NCBI GenBank assembly: GCA_023053545.1
Contig: JAKZAN010000005.1
Coordinates: 3,906,001-3,970,000, forward strand
Length of the DNA: 64,000 nucleotides
From: Lepidurus packardi
Taxonomy: Eukaryota > Arthropoda > Branchiopoda > Notostraca > Triopsidae
Direction: 5' to 3'
Position numbers and translations under genes: made by a program
In this document: one piece after another, positions 1 through 12,100 of the stretch
Layout: the number at the start of each line of letters is the position of its first letter
Position numbering within the stretch: position 1 is the stretch's first letter
The notes under the pieces: model-generated
What the model was told of the DNA's origin: nothing
What the model saw: the letters and a program-made list of their open reading frames with translations, nothing else
The model's database searches: none

Positions 1-3000
1 TTTTCGGCAGCTCGCACGGTGCTGTAGCAAAAAAAAAAAAAAAGACAATATTTTACTACCACTATTATTCAATTTCGTGACAGCTTCTTATTAAATTCCC
101 AGTTTGTACACATATGAACTTTTTTTTATTTCTATATATAAGCACTTTAATGTATAAAAACTTTTCCGAAAATTTCAGCATGGTTTTAGAAGTCGATACT
201 TAATCATACCTGGGGCACATTCTGGCTTTTGTGTTACAGCCCATTCGCCGTACCAACATCTTAGAGCTTCGTTGCCCTGGACACTAAATCCAGGCGTGCA
301 AGAAAACTCTAACGTTTCGTTATGCGGAATTTCTGCGCCTTCTTCTGTTGGGAGGCCGTTTCGTTTAAAAATTGCGTTCTCAGCAGCAGGAACGATGCAT
401 GGACCTGAAGAGGAAAACAAATAATATTGGAAATCAATAGGTGAGGCATAGTTAGAAAAATGCCAGGAGCAAGAGAAAAGAATTCAAGTACAATACTTGT
501 CAAACAAATGGGAACTTTGGGCTTCCAGCGGCCTTCTTTACAGCGTACGGTTCGGTTGCCCACGTTCAAGGCATAGCCTTTGCTACACGTCACGCGGACT
601 ACTGTTCCAGTACCGAAAGTTTCGTTGGGATTTTTGCCCTGTTTAACAATTTCCATATGAGCGTATGGCTCGATAGCCAATGGAGGGCAATAGTCTTTTT
701 ATGGGTTGTTTGGGGAAGATACAATAGAGAAAGAAAAGCATCAGCCGTTTTAGGACAAGTGTACAGTCGAAGAGAAAACTCTTGACTTATATTTATTTTT
801 TTTAAAAATACATATGTACCTGCTTCCATTGACTTAGACCCATCGTTATAGCTCTGTTTGTGCTTTAAACGACGTTTGCCGGTATCCCGGCCACTACCTC
901 CTGTGCCACCGCCAGTGCGGTGAGAAATCGGTCGTTGGACGCGGAGAACGTTTCTTTTCCGGCGTAAAGAGCGCACTGCACGAGCCCAACGCAGTCGGGG
1001 ATGTTTTCCAGAAATACATCTAACAAAAACATTGTCCAAGTCAGCTACTTTCTAAAATTTCTGCCAACTCGAATGTAAATGGTTTTCCCTTTCTTTGAGC
1101 TTTAAGTGATGATGGGGAACATGTCTTTATAAATAAGCAAACATGAATAATGTACTATCGCTGGTAAAAAAAAATCTTTTGCAATAAAGTTTAATTCGCT
1201 TAATCACAGGAGACTTTTTATGCCATGTTTAGCTCCTCCTACTAAAGTCAAATAGGTTTTAGGCTAAGTAAGTTTTATTTAATTGTTTAAACAAATTGTG
1301 CATGTCTGTATGTAAAAACAGTAGTGTTGGGTTATATTACCTGGGGAACATTTTGGGGCTCCAGCGGCCGGCAACGCAAGTTGCACCAGGTGGGCCTTCG
1401 TCGAGTATAAAGCCTTTGTCGCACTCGAACATAATCTGTCGGTTATTGGTAACTTTGCGTACATAAGGCCGGTAATCATAAAGGCCCATATTCCCTACCA
1501 ACAGAACTTTCCCATTCTCCAAATAGCCCGGGAAGGGGCAATATACTGTGAAACAATGCGACCAAAACCCTTCGATTACTAAGCCCGTTCTGCACGCCCC
1601 CTTCTATTTTTCTTTTTTTTATTTCTCCCGAAAGTATTCGAGTACGGGTTTCTTAGAGCTTAGATATGACGTGGAGAAAGAGAGAGAGAGATATAAATAC
1701 CTTCCACACAAACAGGCGTTTCACCCGTCCAATTTCCATAACGGCATTCTGTCACATTATTGCCTTGCAAAGTGTAGCCATCTTTGCATTTAAATAAAGC
1801 CCTCATGCCGTGTTCGGTTTTGGGGGCAATTACCATTCCGTGGCGAGGCCGGATGGGAAGTTGTTTGCATCGTGCTAAACGTTGATCAATAACGGATAAA
1901 GGTTCGACTTAGCAAATGTTTTCGCCCTTTTTTATCTTTGCACTTTGACTATTACCTGGTTCGCATTTAGGGTTAATGGTCCAAGATCCATTGTTACATG
2001 TCGGCAAAAGAAAACCGTACGAAGGTTCGTAGCGGTGTGAACATTCCAAACTAAGCGTTTCTGCGTGCGGAATGGTCGCACCGGGCGAAGCTCCTTGGAC
2101 TTTGCCGAATTCCACCGAAGGAACCGAACACGGCGCTGCAAAAAAGCCCCAGGATGTTTTTTTGTACACATTAATGCGCTTTAAAGTTTTCTACTTTTCT
2201 GGGTCCAGATGAGGGGGAGAAAAAAACATCAGAGAAAACACTCGTGCGTCCCAAACAAAGAAAAATAGACAAGAAGAAGCCAACCGCAGCCAGTTCAGAA
2301 ACCCAACAGTTGAGACTTAAAAAAAGAAAAGCCACAATGCTTGCTTTCGTTTTCTCTCTTGTTGTTGGGGAGATTTGATTCGATTTGATTCACAGATAAG
2401 GACGTCGGGTTTAGGGTAGTTAGTTTACCGTAACAAAGCGGAGGCGGATATCTCCATTTGCCATCACTTTGGCATCCATTGGCAGCTGAGCCCACCATAA
2501 TCATGCTTTCAAAACAACGGTAAATAATGGAAGCTCCCAATGCTGTTCCATGCTCCAGGTTCTCGATCCATCCATTGTAAATCGGGCCGGGATTGCCGCA
2601 GTTAATTTCTGGCGTTAGGGGGAGTTATATATATAGCAGCCGTAAGTTAGACGGAATAGTTAGTACAAGATCACAGCATTACAGGTTCCCAAGTCATTCA
2701 GTATATATCATGAGCTGAATAATTCCTCCTGATAAGGAAATTTGTGATGTTTATATTGGTCTTACCTCTGTTACTTTGTGGTTCCAGTTGGAGGAATTGT
2801 TAAGCAAATTTTGGAGATAGGGGACTCAAGGGGAGATTTGAGTGCAGGGGGTAACAATAAGAAGCCATGCTAAGCGAAAGAGGAAAAGAAGGAGCGGCCA
2901 AAGTTTGTGTGGAAGCTTTCAAGAGTCTATAAGGAGCCCCATGCCACATTTGTCGCCAAACTATTACCTGCACACTGCGGCAGCCCGTGTGACCATTTTC

Positions 3001-6000
3001 CGTTGAGCTGACAAGTAGCCCGCGTGTTGGCTCCCACGAATTTCATATTGTCGAGGCAGCGGTAGGTGATGGCGGCATGCAAAGTAGTGTGAATTCCCTC
3101 AATCCAGCCGTTCGCAAGCAAGCCTGGGCTACCGCAGTTGATTTCTGGAGAAACAGCCAGCACAGATGCCCAGCAGAGCAAGAGAGTAGAGAGCGAAAAG
3201 AGGTATAGAGATAGAAAGAACGACAGACGAGTAGAAAGGGAGACAGACGAGCACGTCACGACAAGGTATAGTAGAGATTTTCTGGCTAGGAATGATAAGG
3301 GCGATAGTTAATGAAGCTGGATGGGTGTTTTGTTTCATTCATTTGGTCTGTCGATAGAAAGAATAGAAAGAATAATGCCGGGATAGAGGGGGAGCCCCAA
3401 ATTGGATCCACACTTACCATCTCTTCTGGCCCCCATCACCCCTTTCCTTAATGTAATTACTAACATTTGGCACGCGAGAGAATTACGACCGTTATGGGAC
3501 AAAAACTCTGATATATGTACAATGTAAGCGTATTCTAAGTCCGTTGGGGTGTGTGTGTATACTATGTGAGAAATTGATGGCCCTCTTGAGCTTATGATTC
3601 TGGTTTCCCAGTCCGCCAAGCTCGTTGGAGCATGTCAATTTATCACTCAACACACAGAACACCCTCCGAACTTGCACTAAGACCGGAAAAACTTCAACTC
3701 GTAATCACATGTTGCTCATTCATTTTTATTTTTTTTTACCTTTGCAGTACGGTTCTTCACCTGACCATCTTTTGTCTGTTCCGCAACGACGAGTGGATTC
3801 GCCCAACAGTGAAAATCCGTATTTGCATTCATACGAGACAATGGAGTTGTACGAGATGGATGTGAATATGGCTTTCCCGTTGATCGGATTGTCCGGAATG
3901 GGGCATTGTACCGCTAAAACAAAAAGAGACGTCAAAGAAACGAGACAATATAAACATTTGGATAAAGCTCTGCGTTTTTAAATCGATTCCAGAAGGGAGG
4001 AAACAAAAAACTCGAGAAAGGGTTTTAAAAGAAACATCTCAGTGTTTCATTCGCTTACGGACACACGTGGGTAGTTCGGCAGGCGTCCAAGTACCGTCTG
4101 CTTGACAGTAACGATTAGCTCGACCAACTAAATCGAAACCCGGCTGGCAGGAGTACGTAACTCGACAGCTAAACGTATAACAATCTCCTTCGTGGCGACC
4201 ATTCAGCATATCACCTGGATTCCCGCACGAACGTGCTGTATATAAAAAAAGAAGTTCCATTTATTTATTTAAAATCTGTCTATTAGCTTTAATTAGCCAG
4301 GGAAACTTCTTGACGGCTTTCAAAATGTTTCAGTTGGCTATAACTTACGTTCGCAGTTGACATCCGGACCGTACCACATGGCTGTCCCGTTGACCGTATT
4401 GAGCAAACATTTAGCTCGAGCAAAGCCCGTGGTGGTATAGCCGGGGTAACACTGATACTGCAGCATAGTATCGAGTGCAAATGTCGTTTGCTCGATAGGA
4501 GCATTGTGTCGAGCATGTTCCACCATAGGGGGGTCGAAACAGTAACTCGGGTTGAGATTAGCTGTAATTCAGTTATAATTGAATTGTAAGAAATAAAATG
4601 TGAAACAGTTGAATTATAGTAGCAGAATTTAATAAGCGATTTACGTCTACAAATAGGTTCCATTCCCGACCAAGTTCCATCGGCTTGGCAAATTCTCGTC
4701 TCTAGACCCACGAGCCGATTGTCGTCATCACAACTATACATGGCGCGATCGCTGTAAAAGCGACCACTGACGAAAACACGACCCTTGTCTGGATTTTTCA
4801 ACTCCGGGCATTCTTTATCTACATTATAGAAATCAATTCAAAAGATACAGTTGATATCTATCTCAACATATTTCTTTTCTTGTCTATCTCACTAAGTCGT
4901 CCTGAATATTGTGAAAATTTTAGGTATTTTTACAGCTTCTTTCTGTACAGAGCAGATCGCACTTAACAATTTGCGACGTTAGAGCAACAGCCAAAAAATA
5001 ATATTAAAAAGATAACATGTTCTAGAAAATTCAGCAAATGGTCTCTTCTTAGTGATATTTTCCTTCCATCAATCGAGACCATCATTAAGCTATGAAATAA
5101 CGAAGTTCCAAAACATTTGGACGTATGAACTTCTTGTCTCTCGGAGGTTTGTTTACCCTATTTACGTTTTAAGCTGTCAAGCTGTCAGATTTAAGCTGTC
5201 AAGTTAACATGAGCCCTTTTCTGGGGCCCCAAATGACTGAATTGCGTCTCGAACTTTTTTTTTCTTGCCCCCTCTTATTTTTTCATGTTATTTCAAGGGG
5301 CGTGTGCCAAAATTTCTTGTCCCAAATGTTAGTTTCTGCTATCAGCACTCAAGATTACAAATGTTGCTGGGTCTGTCAGAATGTTTTGGCGGTAAAAAAG
5401 GCGGACCGGGGCGCAGGACAGGCTGTTGCGGGTTTTGTGCAGAACTTGCAACTTTTGGGCCCTAAACTGCTCCAAGAGTTGCCGATAGTAAGAGCTTGAA
5501 CGGTGCTGAACGTATGGTTTCTCGCTTATACGGGAGAAAATATAAGCTTTGATGGCTTTTCATGACGGCCTTCTTCTTATATACCGGGCTAAAATTGACG
5601 ACGCTATAAACTTCGGGAACTGGAAAGGTCTAGAAAAGGGTAATAGTGAGTTTGCGGAAAGAGGGGCAATTATGTTTTGTAGTCAATTGATTCGGTTTCC
5701 TACCTTTCCGCGTGAATGCGATTTTGCAATATATTATAATAAGAATCTTATACTCTCCCTCTCTCTCTCTCGCTTTGTCTCACCTACTCCTCTTTCCTTC
5801 GTCAATTTAGCGGTTCTAATTAACACTATTGACTGCCATTACGCACCCCAACTAATTTGAAAGGCTTCTGTAATTATACTGGAAGGCCCAAAACTTGCAG
5901 GGCTTGGGCGTGGGCTTAAACTTAGACATCTGTAGGCTAAACCTAGAGGAACGAGTTAAGACATCGAATATCCTCATGTAATTAACTTCATATTCAATGT

Positions 6001-9000
6001 GCATTGCCGGAAATTCGTCGGATTGCTGCGAAAGCTGGGCCGCTCTCAGTCATTTTCATTCCCTTTTATAATTCAAGCATCGAGAAAGCATAAAACTGTC
6101 GATGGCTGTCGTCCTCAAGAAGAAAGAAAACTGGGTTATATAGTCCACACTTGGGATTTCTCATGAAAGCAAGCTTGAGAAGAGATTTTCGTTCTCTTTT
6201 GCTTTAGCTTTCAGTTAAAAAAAAAGTGGGCGGGTGCTAAATAAAGGCTCCCTCCACCTCCTGTCTTCAGTACTCTGATTCTCTATCTTGTATAAATGAA
6301 GGACATACAGCAACTCATCTTCGCCTAGCGTATTCGCCCCCTCCCCCTTATTTTCCCTTTGTTCGCGCTGGCAGACGAATATCTCTCACATTCATTTGTT
6401 ACGCAGCTTTTTTAGCGAGAAAAAAATGAAAAGAGTAAAGAAAAGTACATGATTTGTTTTATTTTGTATCATGAAAAATACTTCCTATTGTGCTACAACT
6501 TTGAAGGGGAAAAAAAGAGCCTTGTACTCGCCCCTGAGGTCTTTTCGGTCAGATGAAAACTGTTCAATATAATTAGTGTAAGCGGATCAATGTTCACGTG
6601 TGCGTGCACAAGCCTTCAGTGAGGTGACACTTCCGAGTTCACCCCCTCACCTCATTTCTTGGGGCTGCATTTTAAACGAAAGGAAACTTTTATAATAACG
6701 GATTTGGTAGGGAGGGTTTGCGGTGTAAAATCGAGTCGTTTTTGCTTTGTTGCTTTGCATAATGGGCTCATCGTGATAAATGAAAGTCTATTCTTTTCCA
6801 ATAATTTATGCCGACCGTAGGGATTTTATGCCGTCTTTTCTTTTCCCAAATAAATCTTCCCAACTACAAGGAGCGAGGACCAACCCGAGACGCAAAAGGA
6901 TCTTACGATAAAAAAAAATCGGAAAAATCTGCAGCAATACTTCCCCTCCGCTTAACCACCCAAACCTCAACAATTTTTCTTATCTACTACAGCTGTGACC
7001 GTCAATCTTTCCCATCTGCACCCCAGGGTAAAAAACACCTATCCATGCTGTCGAAATTGGAACTTAAATAGTCCTGATTATCTGCTTTCCTGTATGTGGG
7101 AACCATAAAGCCTTTAGGCCCTTTGAGCTTCACTAGACTTTAATGCGCAAAAAGAAAAAATAGTAAGTAGATTTACAATATAGCAATAATGTAAACTTGG
7201 GAATTATTTTATACTCTACGGCGAAACGGTTTGTGTCACGTAAACGTTCCAATTACACGCATTTAATCATAGAATTGCCCGGGCGAGAGAAATATGCCCC
7301 TTACAGTGGATAGAGATTGACATCCTGGTGGATAAGCCTACTTTTCTGACTCGGTGAAAAACATGTTGATTCCGTCACTGAAACTTATTGAGAGACTTGA
7401 ACTGTCAAGGGAAAACTGATCTTTTGTAAGCGAACGCATGTGTGGATACGGAGCGCCTTTTCCATCCCTCCTAGCGTCCCAAGTATTCCGTGCCTTAGCT
7501 AGGGAAGAGGAGCTCTCGGAGTCGTAAAAACAGGTTGATCTTTCCATTAGGGTCTATAGACCTTCCGGACTCCGTAAAACCGTAATTGTATCTGCTTACT
7601 AAGATTGGAGAGCGTAAAAGAACGTGTTGATAAAAGGGGAAAAGCGCCGATGCGTTGGATTTTTTAAGCCCTTTTCCCCTCTCTTCTGTCAGAGCGCTTT
7701 GAGGTGGTCTTGAAAATCCTTGAGATCTCTTTTTCCTTTTCCACAACCAACTTACGAAATTCTGAAATCTTTAGAAAAGTCCCGCGGTGCTACTGGTAGC
7801 ATGAAAGTCTCTCAGTCTTGCTAACTTTATTTAAAAAGGTAATTTGGTTTCCCCTTTCCGTCGTCTTAATTACAAAAATGAAAGCGACTTAAGCTTCTAT
7901 AGTGAGTGAGCTTTGAATATACTGCAAAGTAATTTCCACTGCAACCGTCGTATATTCCTTCGTAGAACCACCCACGTGTACAATTGTTGAAGAGGAAACT
8001 CTGAAAACAGTTTCGAAGAACCACAATAGGGTCCAAAATAGAAGAGAACGAAAAACGTAGAGCTCGGCGTGGAAGATAAAGATGCCAAGAAAAGTGAGAT
8101 GAGTCGATGCTGGGCTTTCATCTCTTCCCCACGCAAGTACCGACCCGGTAGATTGGTATCGTGTTTAAAGAACTCAGGGGACTGTGTATCCAGATGTTCA
8201 GGGAGCAATTCTACTGACCTGTTCTTTGGAGAACGTTGAAGCAACTCCGTCACTCAAGGAGCTTTGGGGTGACAACTAGGTAATCTGAAAAAGCCACCCC
8301 ACAGGGAGAGAGATTCTCCTTCGCGAAGCCCTCCCTCGTGTCACTCTTTGCAGTTATCGCAGTAATGTGTTTTTGCGCCCGCGACAACTTCACATGGAAA
8401 TGGGATGCCTGATGTGCGACATGGGATGATGATAAAAGGTTTCTCCCCTGTGATTCCTAGCTTCGTGTCAAGTTATGAGATGCCAAGAGTGCGAAATAGA
8501 TGGTTCCGATTAAGCTGTCTTAATGAATCACTGTTCATTAAAGGATGTGTCACTCAAGTTGTATCAAAAAGTAAAAGCTCATATATCTACACGTCCATTA
8601 AAATAAACTTTATTTTTTCTGCCTAAGCCATTTCCGTCTTTCTCGCTTTTACTTCGAGTCGTTGGAGGTTGTTCGTTACCTGGTTTGATGCAAGAGAGAC
8701 CGCAAATCCCATCACACAGACATTTTTTGCGTGGACTGCGACAATCTTCGTCGGTGGTGCACTTCCTCAAACATGTCCGACCCTAGGGTAAACGGAGAAC
8801 GAAATCATGGGAATGGAAAGAAAGAAACTAATGAGAGTCATGTCTTCTGGGAATGAAGAGGACGAACCTGTGCTGTCGCTTGTTCTTCATCCCGAGGACA
8901 GGAATCCGATGGAACGTTGCGAGGATTTTTGTAGTAATTCTTCGCATCCGCGTCCAGATTGGCCCACGCAATCAAAGCTTGCTCAGCATCCGAGGACGAA

Positions 9001-9193
9001 TGGAATAATTGATTGGTTTCGTTGAACAGAGCAAAGTTGTAAGGCTCATCGGCTTGGTCTTGGAAAGCGGAAGTTTGCAACCAACTGCTGGATTTTGAGT
9101 TGATGGTTTTCGGCTTCTCTTCCACAATCTTGGGCGCGTTTTTCGACCCGGAAACGTATGTGAATCCGTAGCCGAACTTGGAGCCACACGCCT
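1..9193 (-). CDS. lev-9: LEV-9-like extracellular scaffold (WAP-like domain plus 12 sushi domains), 3' end beyond window
   Basis: Fifteen exons read on the minus strand: 9193-8868, 8782-8680, 4818-4645, 4561-4349, 4235-4059, 3913-3740, 3144-2968, 2608-2429, 2135-1956, 1874-1701, 1545-1341, 1019-820, 694-497, 404-210 and 21-(<1). All have AG/GT borders and compatible phases, giving about 899 visible residues. Exon 2 encodes a WAP-like cysteine cluster (KCLCDGICGLSC). From exon 3 nearly every exon is one sushi/CCP module of 58-71 residues bounded by phase-1 introns, with the four-Cys pattern and conserved Trp. There are eleven complete modules and the first residues of a twelfth (APCELPK). Between modules 9 and 10, exon 1019-820 encodes a basic Gly-rich linker with RRKR, a furin-type site. 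WAP plus serial sushi is the order in nematode LEV-9, an extracellular scaffold that clusters acetylcholine receptors at muscle synapses and is proteolytically processed. The synaptic role here is inferred. The exon encoding the signal peptide is not certain. Modules 5 and 6 begin EINCGSPG and EINCGNPG, a recent exon duplication. Confidence 0.85.
4819..8679 (-). other. Large intron of the LEV-9-like gene (3.9 kb)
   Basis: The stretch lies between the WAP exon and the first sushi exon. The borders fit: donor after 8680 and acceptor CTACAT/AG complement before 4818, both phase 1. I see no convincing coding exon, RNA gene or transposon in it. A short CT-rich run lies near 5754-5773. Open frames on both strands are short, lack splice context and look random. 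Confidence 0.6.
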
Positions 9194-12100
9194 CTAGAAA
9201 CACACAATACCAATAATCGTTATTCACACTCGAATGCTTACAGAATTTCCTAATTCTGCACTATTCCGTCCCCAAAACCAGCTACCCAGCGAAGTAACAT
9301 TAAGCCGGAGTAAACGGACAAGTCGTTAGGAGCAATATTCGCAAGGCTACGTTCCATTATTCATTATTGTGTAGATGTAGTCATTAAGACAGGCCGAAGT
9401 AATGCTACAAGTTCGCGCCTGACCACAGGAGAAACGCCGGAAGCTTTTATTTCGGACCGGATAGTGCACACAACAGTTAAAATGAAGTAATTCATTATAG
9501 TATGTTATATTCTTTATTTTTATATATTTATATTACAACGTAAAGTTATTTTCTGATGTTTACTTGTCATGTTTATATTGATCTTTAGGGTTTGTTGTGT
9601 TGAGGATCAGAAATGATATCTAGTAAAGTTAAGCTGATAGCGACTACTTATGTCTCGGAGTAATTTTTTATGTCGATTAGATAGATTTCTATATACTGTT
9701 GGGACAGACTGTGGTTGAAAGGAGTTCGATTTCGAGAAAAATGCCTTTGCGATTTTACAAAAAATGCAGTAAAGACGCTGAATAGAACACTTGTCAAACG
9801 TTGTTTATTGGACGTTATTGATTTTATCTTAGCATTGAGTACATAAGATGCTGTAAGTCGACTCTCTTGGTTCTCACTGCTAATGGTCCCCCCCAGACTC
9901 AGTTAGCTCAAAGAGAGCTTCGACCAGCTTCGGGCTCTATTTAATACAGTATCTACTTCTGGACCCGAGCCTTGTTTTTCTTCTCCAGATTACAAGACAA
10001 ATTGGGGAGACGGTATTGTGTCAATGAAGTGATTGCAAGTTCGGCACGAATACTCTTTGCCCTAATTGCACTGGCCTTACGGGAGCACATCGCAAGAGTT
10101 ATAAAAGCAAAAAAGAGAGAAAAAACCTGCCAGAAAACAAAAAACTAAAAAAATAGAAAAAAAACGCAAGCTCCGTGAATTCATTAAGCGACTGGGCAAG
10201 CTGGACCTTGTCTGTGAACCCAAACAACGCCTGATTCACTGCCGTATTCTTAGACGTCTGTTGTTTTCCTATTTTCCTCGTTTTTTCTTGTAGCCCTCCC
10301 ACACCTTTGTCTCGCCCGACGTTTCGAAAGCGCCGTTGTTTGCGGAGCTAAGATTTATACCATCTGCCTATTTAAAGGGCGTGTTGTCACTTTTTTTTCC
10401 TTTTAAATCCAAGTAGTTTGTGGCTACGAGCTATACGAACATCGCTGCCTAGATTCCGGGACTGAAAAACACGCCATTCACACACATCGTGTGTGGGATC
10501 TGCGGAAACGCCCCACTTTTTGTGAATCTTTTTTTATGCCATCCTGTCGAATCTAGCAGATTTGCTCGCGAGAAAAAAGAATGACACCGAAAGGTATCCT
10601 TTGTAGATGGCTAGAATTTTACCTCTACACCGGGTCTCTTTTCCTTTCTTACAAGTATACAATCATTCTCGTAGCGAGTGAGATACTTTTGCTACACCAT
10701 CTTATGCTTCCTTTTGTTTCACAGGCTATGATTTGCATGAAGCAACTTTTTAACTACGTGCTATAAGTTCTGGTTTGGCTATGTAAGCCGACTAAGAGCC
10801 GTAAAACTTCAGAGACTGTTGCAAGGTGCTGACGTTGACGCCAGAAACTTCAGTTGTATGGACCATAGGTAAAGCAGATACTACTTTTTCACTAACATCC
10901 CAAGTATGTCGTTGGCCAGGGAACAGGAAAAAAATAATAAAAATTAAAAAGCTGTGGTAAGGTAGTTACAGTCACGTGAGAAAACACACCCAGCACGAAA
11001 AAACAGACCAGCAAATGAAATTTTACCATTTCACCGCATCTAATAGCACACGCATATTTGGACAGACATTTGGAAAATTATACGTGTATTTGTGTTAGTG
11101 CACGGACTAGGTGTAAAACAAAATTTATTGTTAAAATAGGGAAGAAAGCGGACATAACCTGGAAGACCTTTAAGATATAACTCGGTAAACTGACCAGCAT
11201 ACAAGCTATTAAAAAAACTTTAATAACAGGTGTGCTACTGAACTACGAGGTTAAAGCACAGCCTTTCTGGTTTTATACAGCAAAGGGGGCCTACGCCATT
11301 TTGGGGAAGGTTTTATATGTTTCTCATATAACTTTCAGTTGCTCTATTAGCCGGAAAAAGGAGACTTGAAAGACACATACTCGTAGCAATCGATGCCTAG
11401 CAGCCAACACTGTTGTTTTCCTTGCAAGTTTCCGTCCTTTGCATATAGGAGATATTCCGAAGGGAGGGGTTACGGTCGTAGAGAGACTTTCATGAACCGG
11501 CCATGCAGCACTATGTAAGGTCGTATAGTCCCCGGAGGCAAAGTTCACGCTGAAGATATACGCTAGAATCCCTAATTGATTCATCTTATAGACTCGTGTT
11601 GGAAAAGTCAAACTGAATTCCGTACGTGCGTAGGAGCACTATGTTTTTGTAGACCTTCGTTCCAATTCTGAGAGCATTACCTCTTTCTATAGAGACGGGG
11701 CTATTTGTTTTGAATATATAAGAACCTGCGTTAGTCTTGTTGGGGTAGTTTCTTTTGTACGTGTGGACTGCCACCTCTCTTGTTTTCTTTCTTTAGGTTC
11801 CACGAGAGGTACCCAAACGAGCTGTTGGTTAGGGCTATTACAGGAATAAGCTAGGCGCTTTATCAATGATCAATACGCTTTGTTGGTCGATTGAAGGGAA
11901 AGTTATTCTCTTTAGTCATGCCATAGACGGAAAATTTGGACTTTTATATAAGTCCCCGAAAAGTAAGTTTGCCATCCCGTGAACTTTTTAATGGGCCGTG
12001 AAATGGCCTCAGCAGTAAAGACGGCGCATTTCTGTGAGATGTTTTACCAAGAAAAACCCTTTCCCTTCCCCACAGTTTGTACGCACAAATGGCGTTTTGA

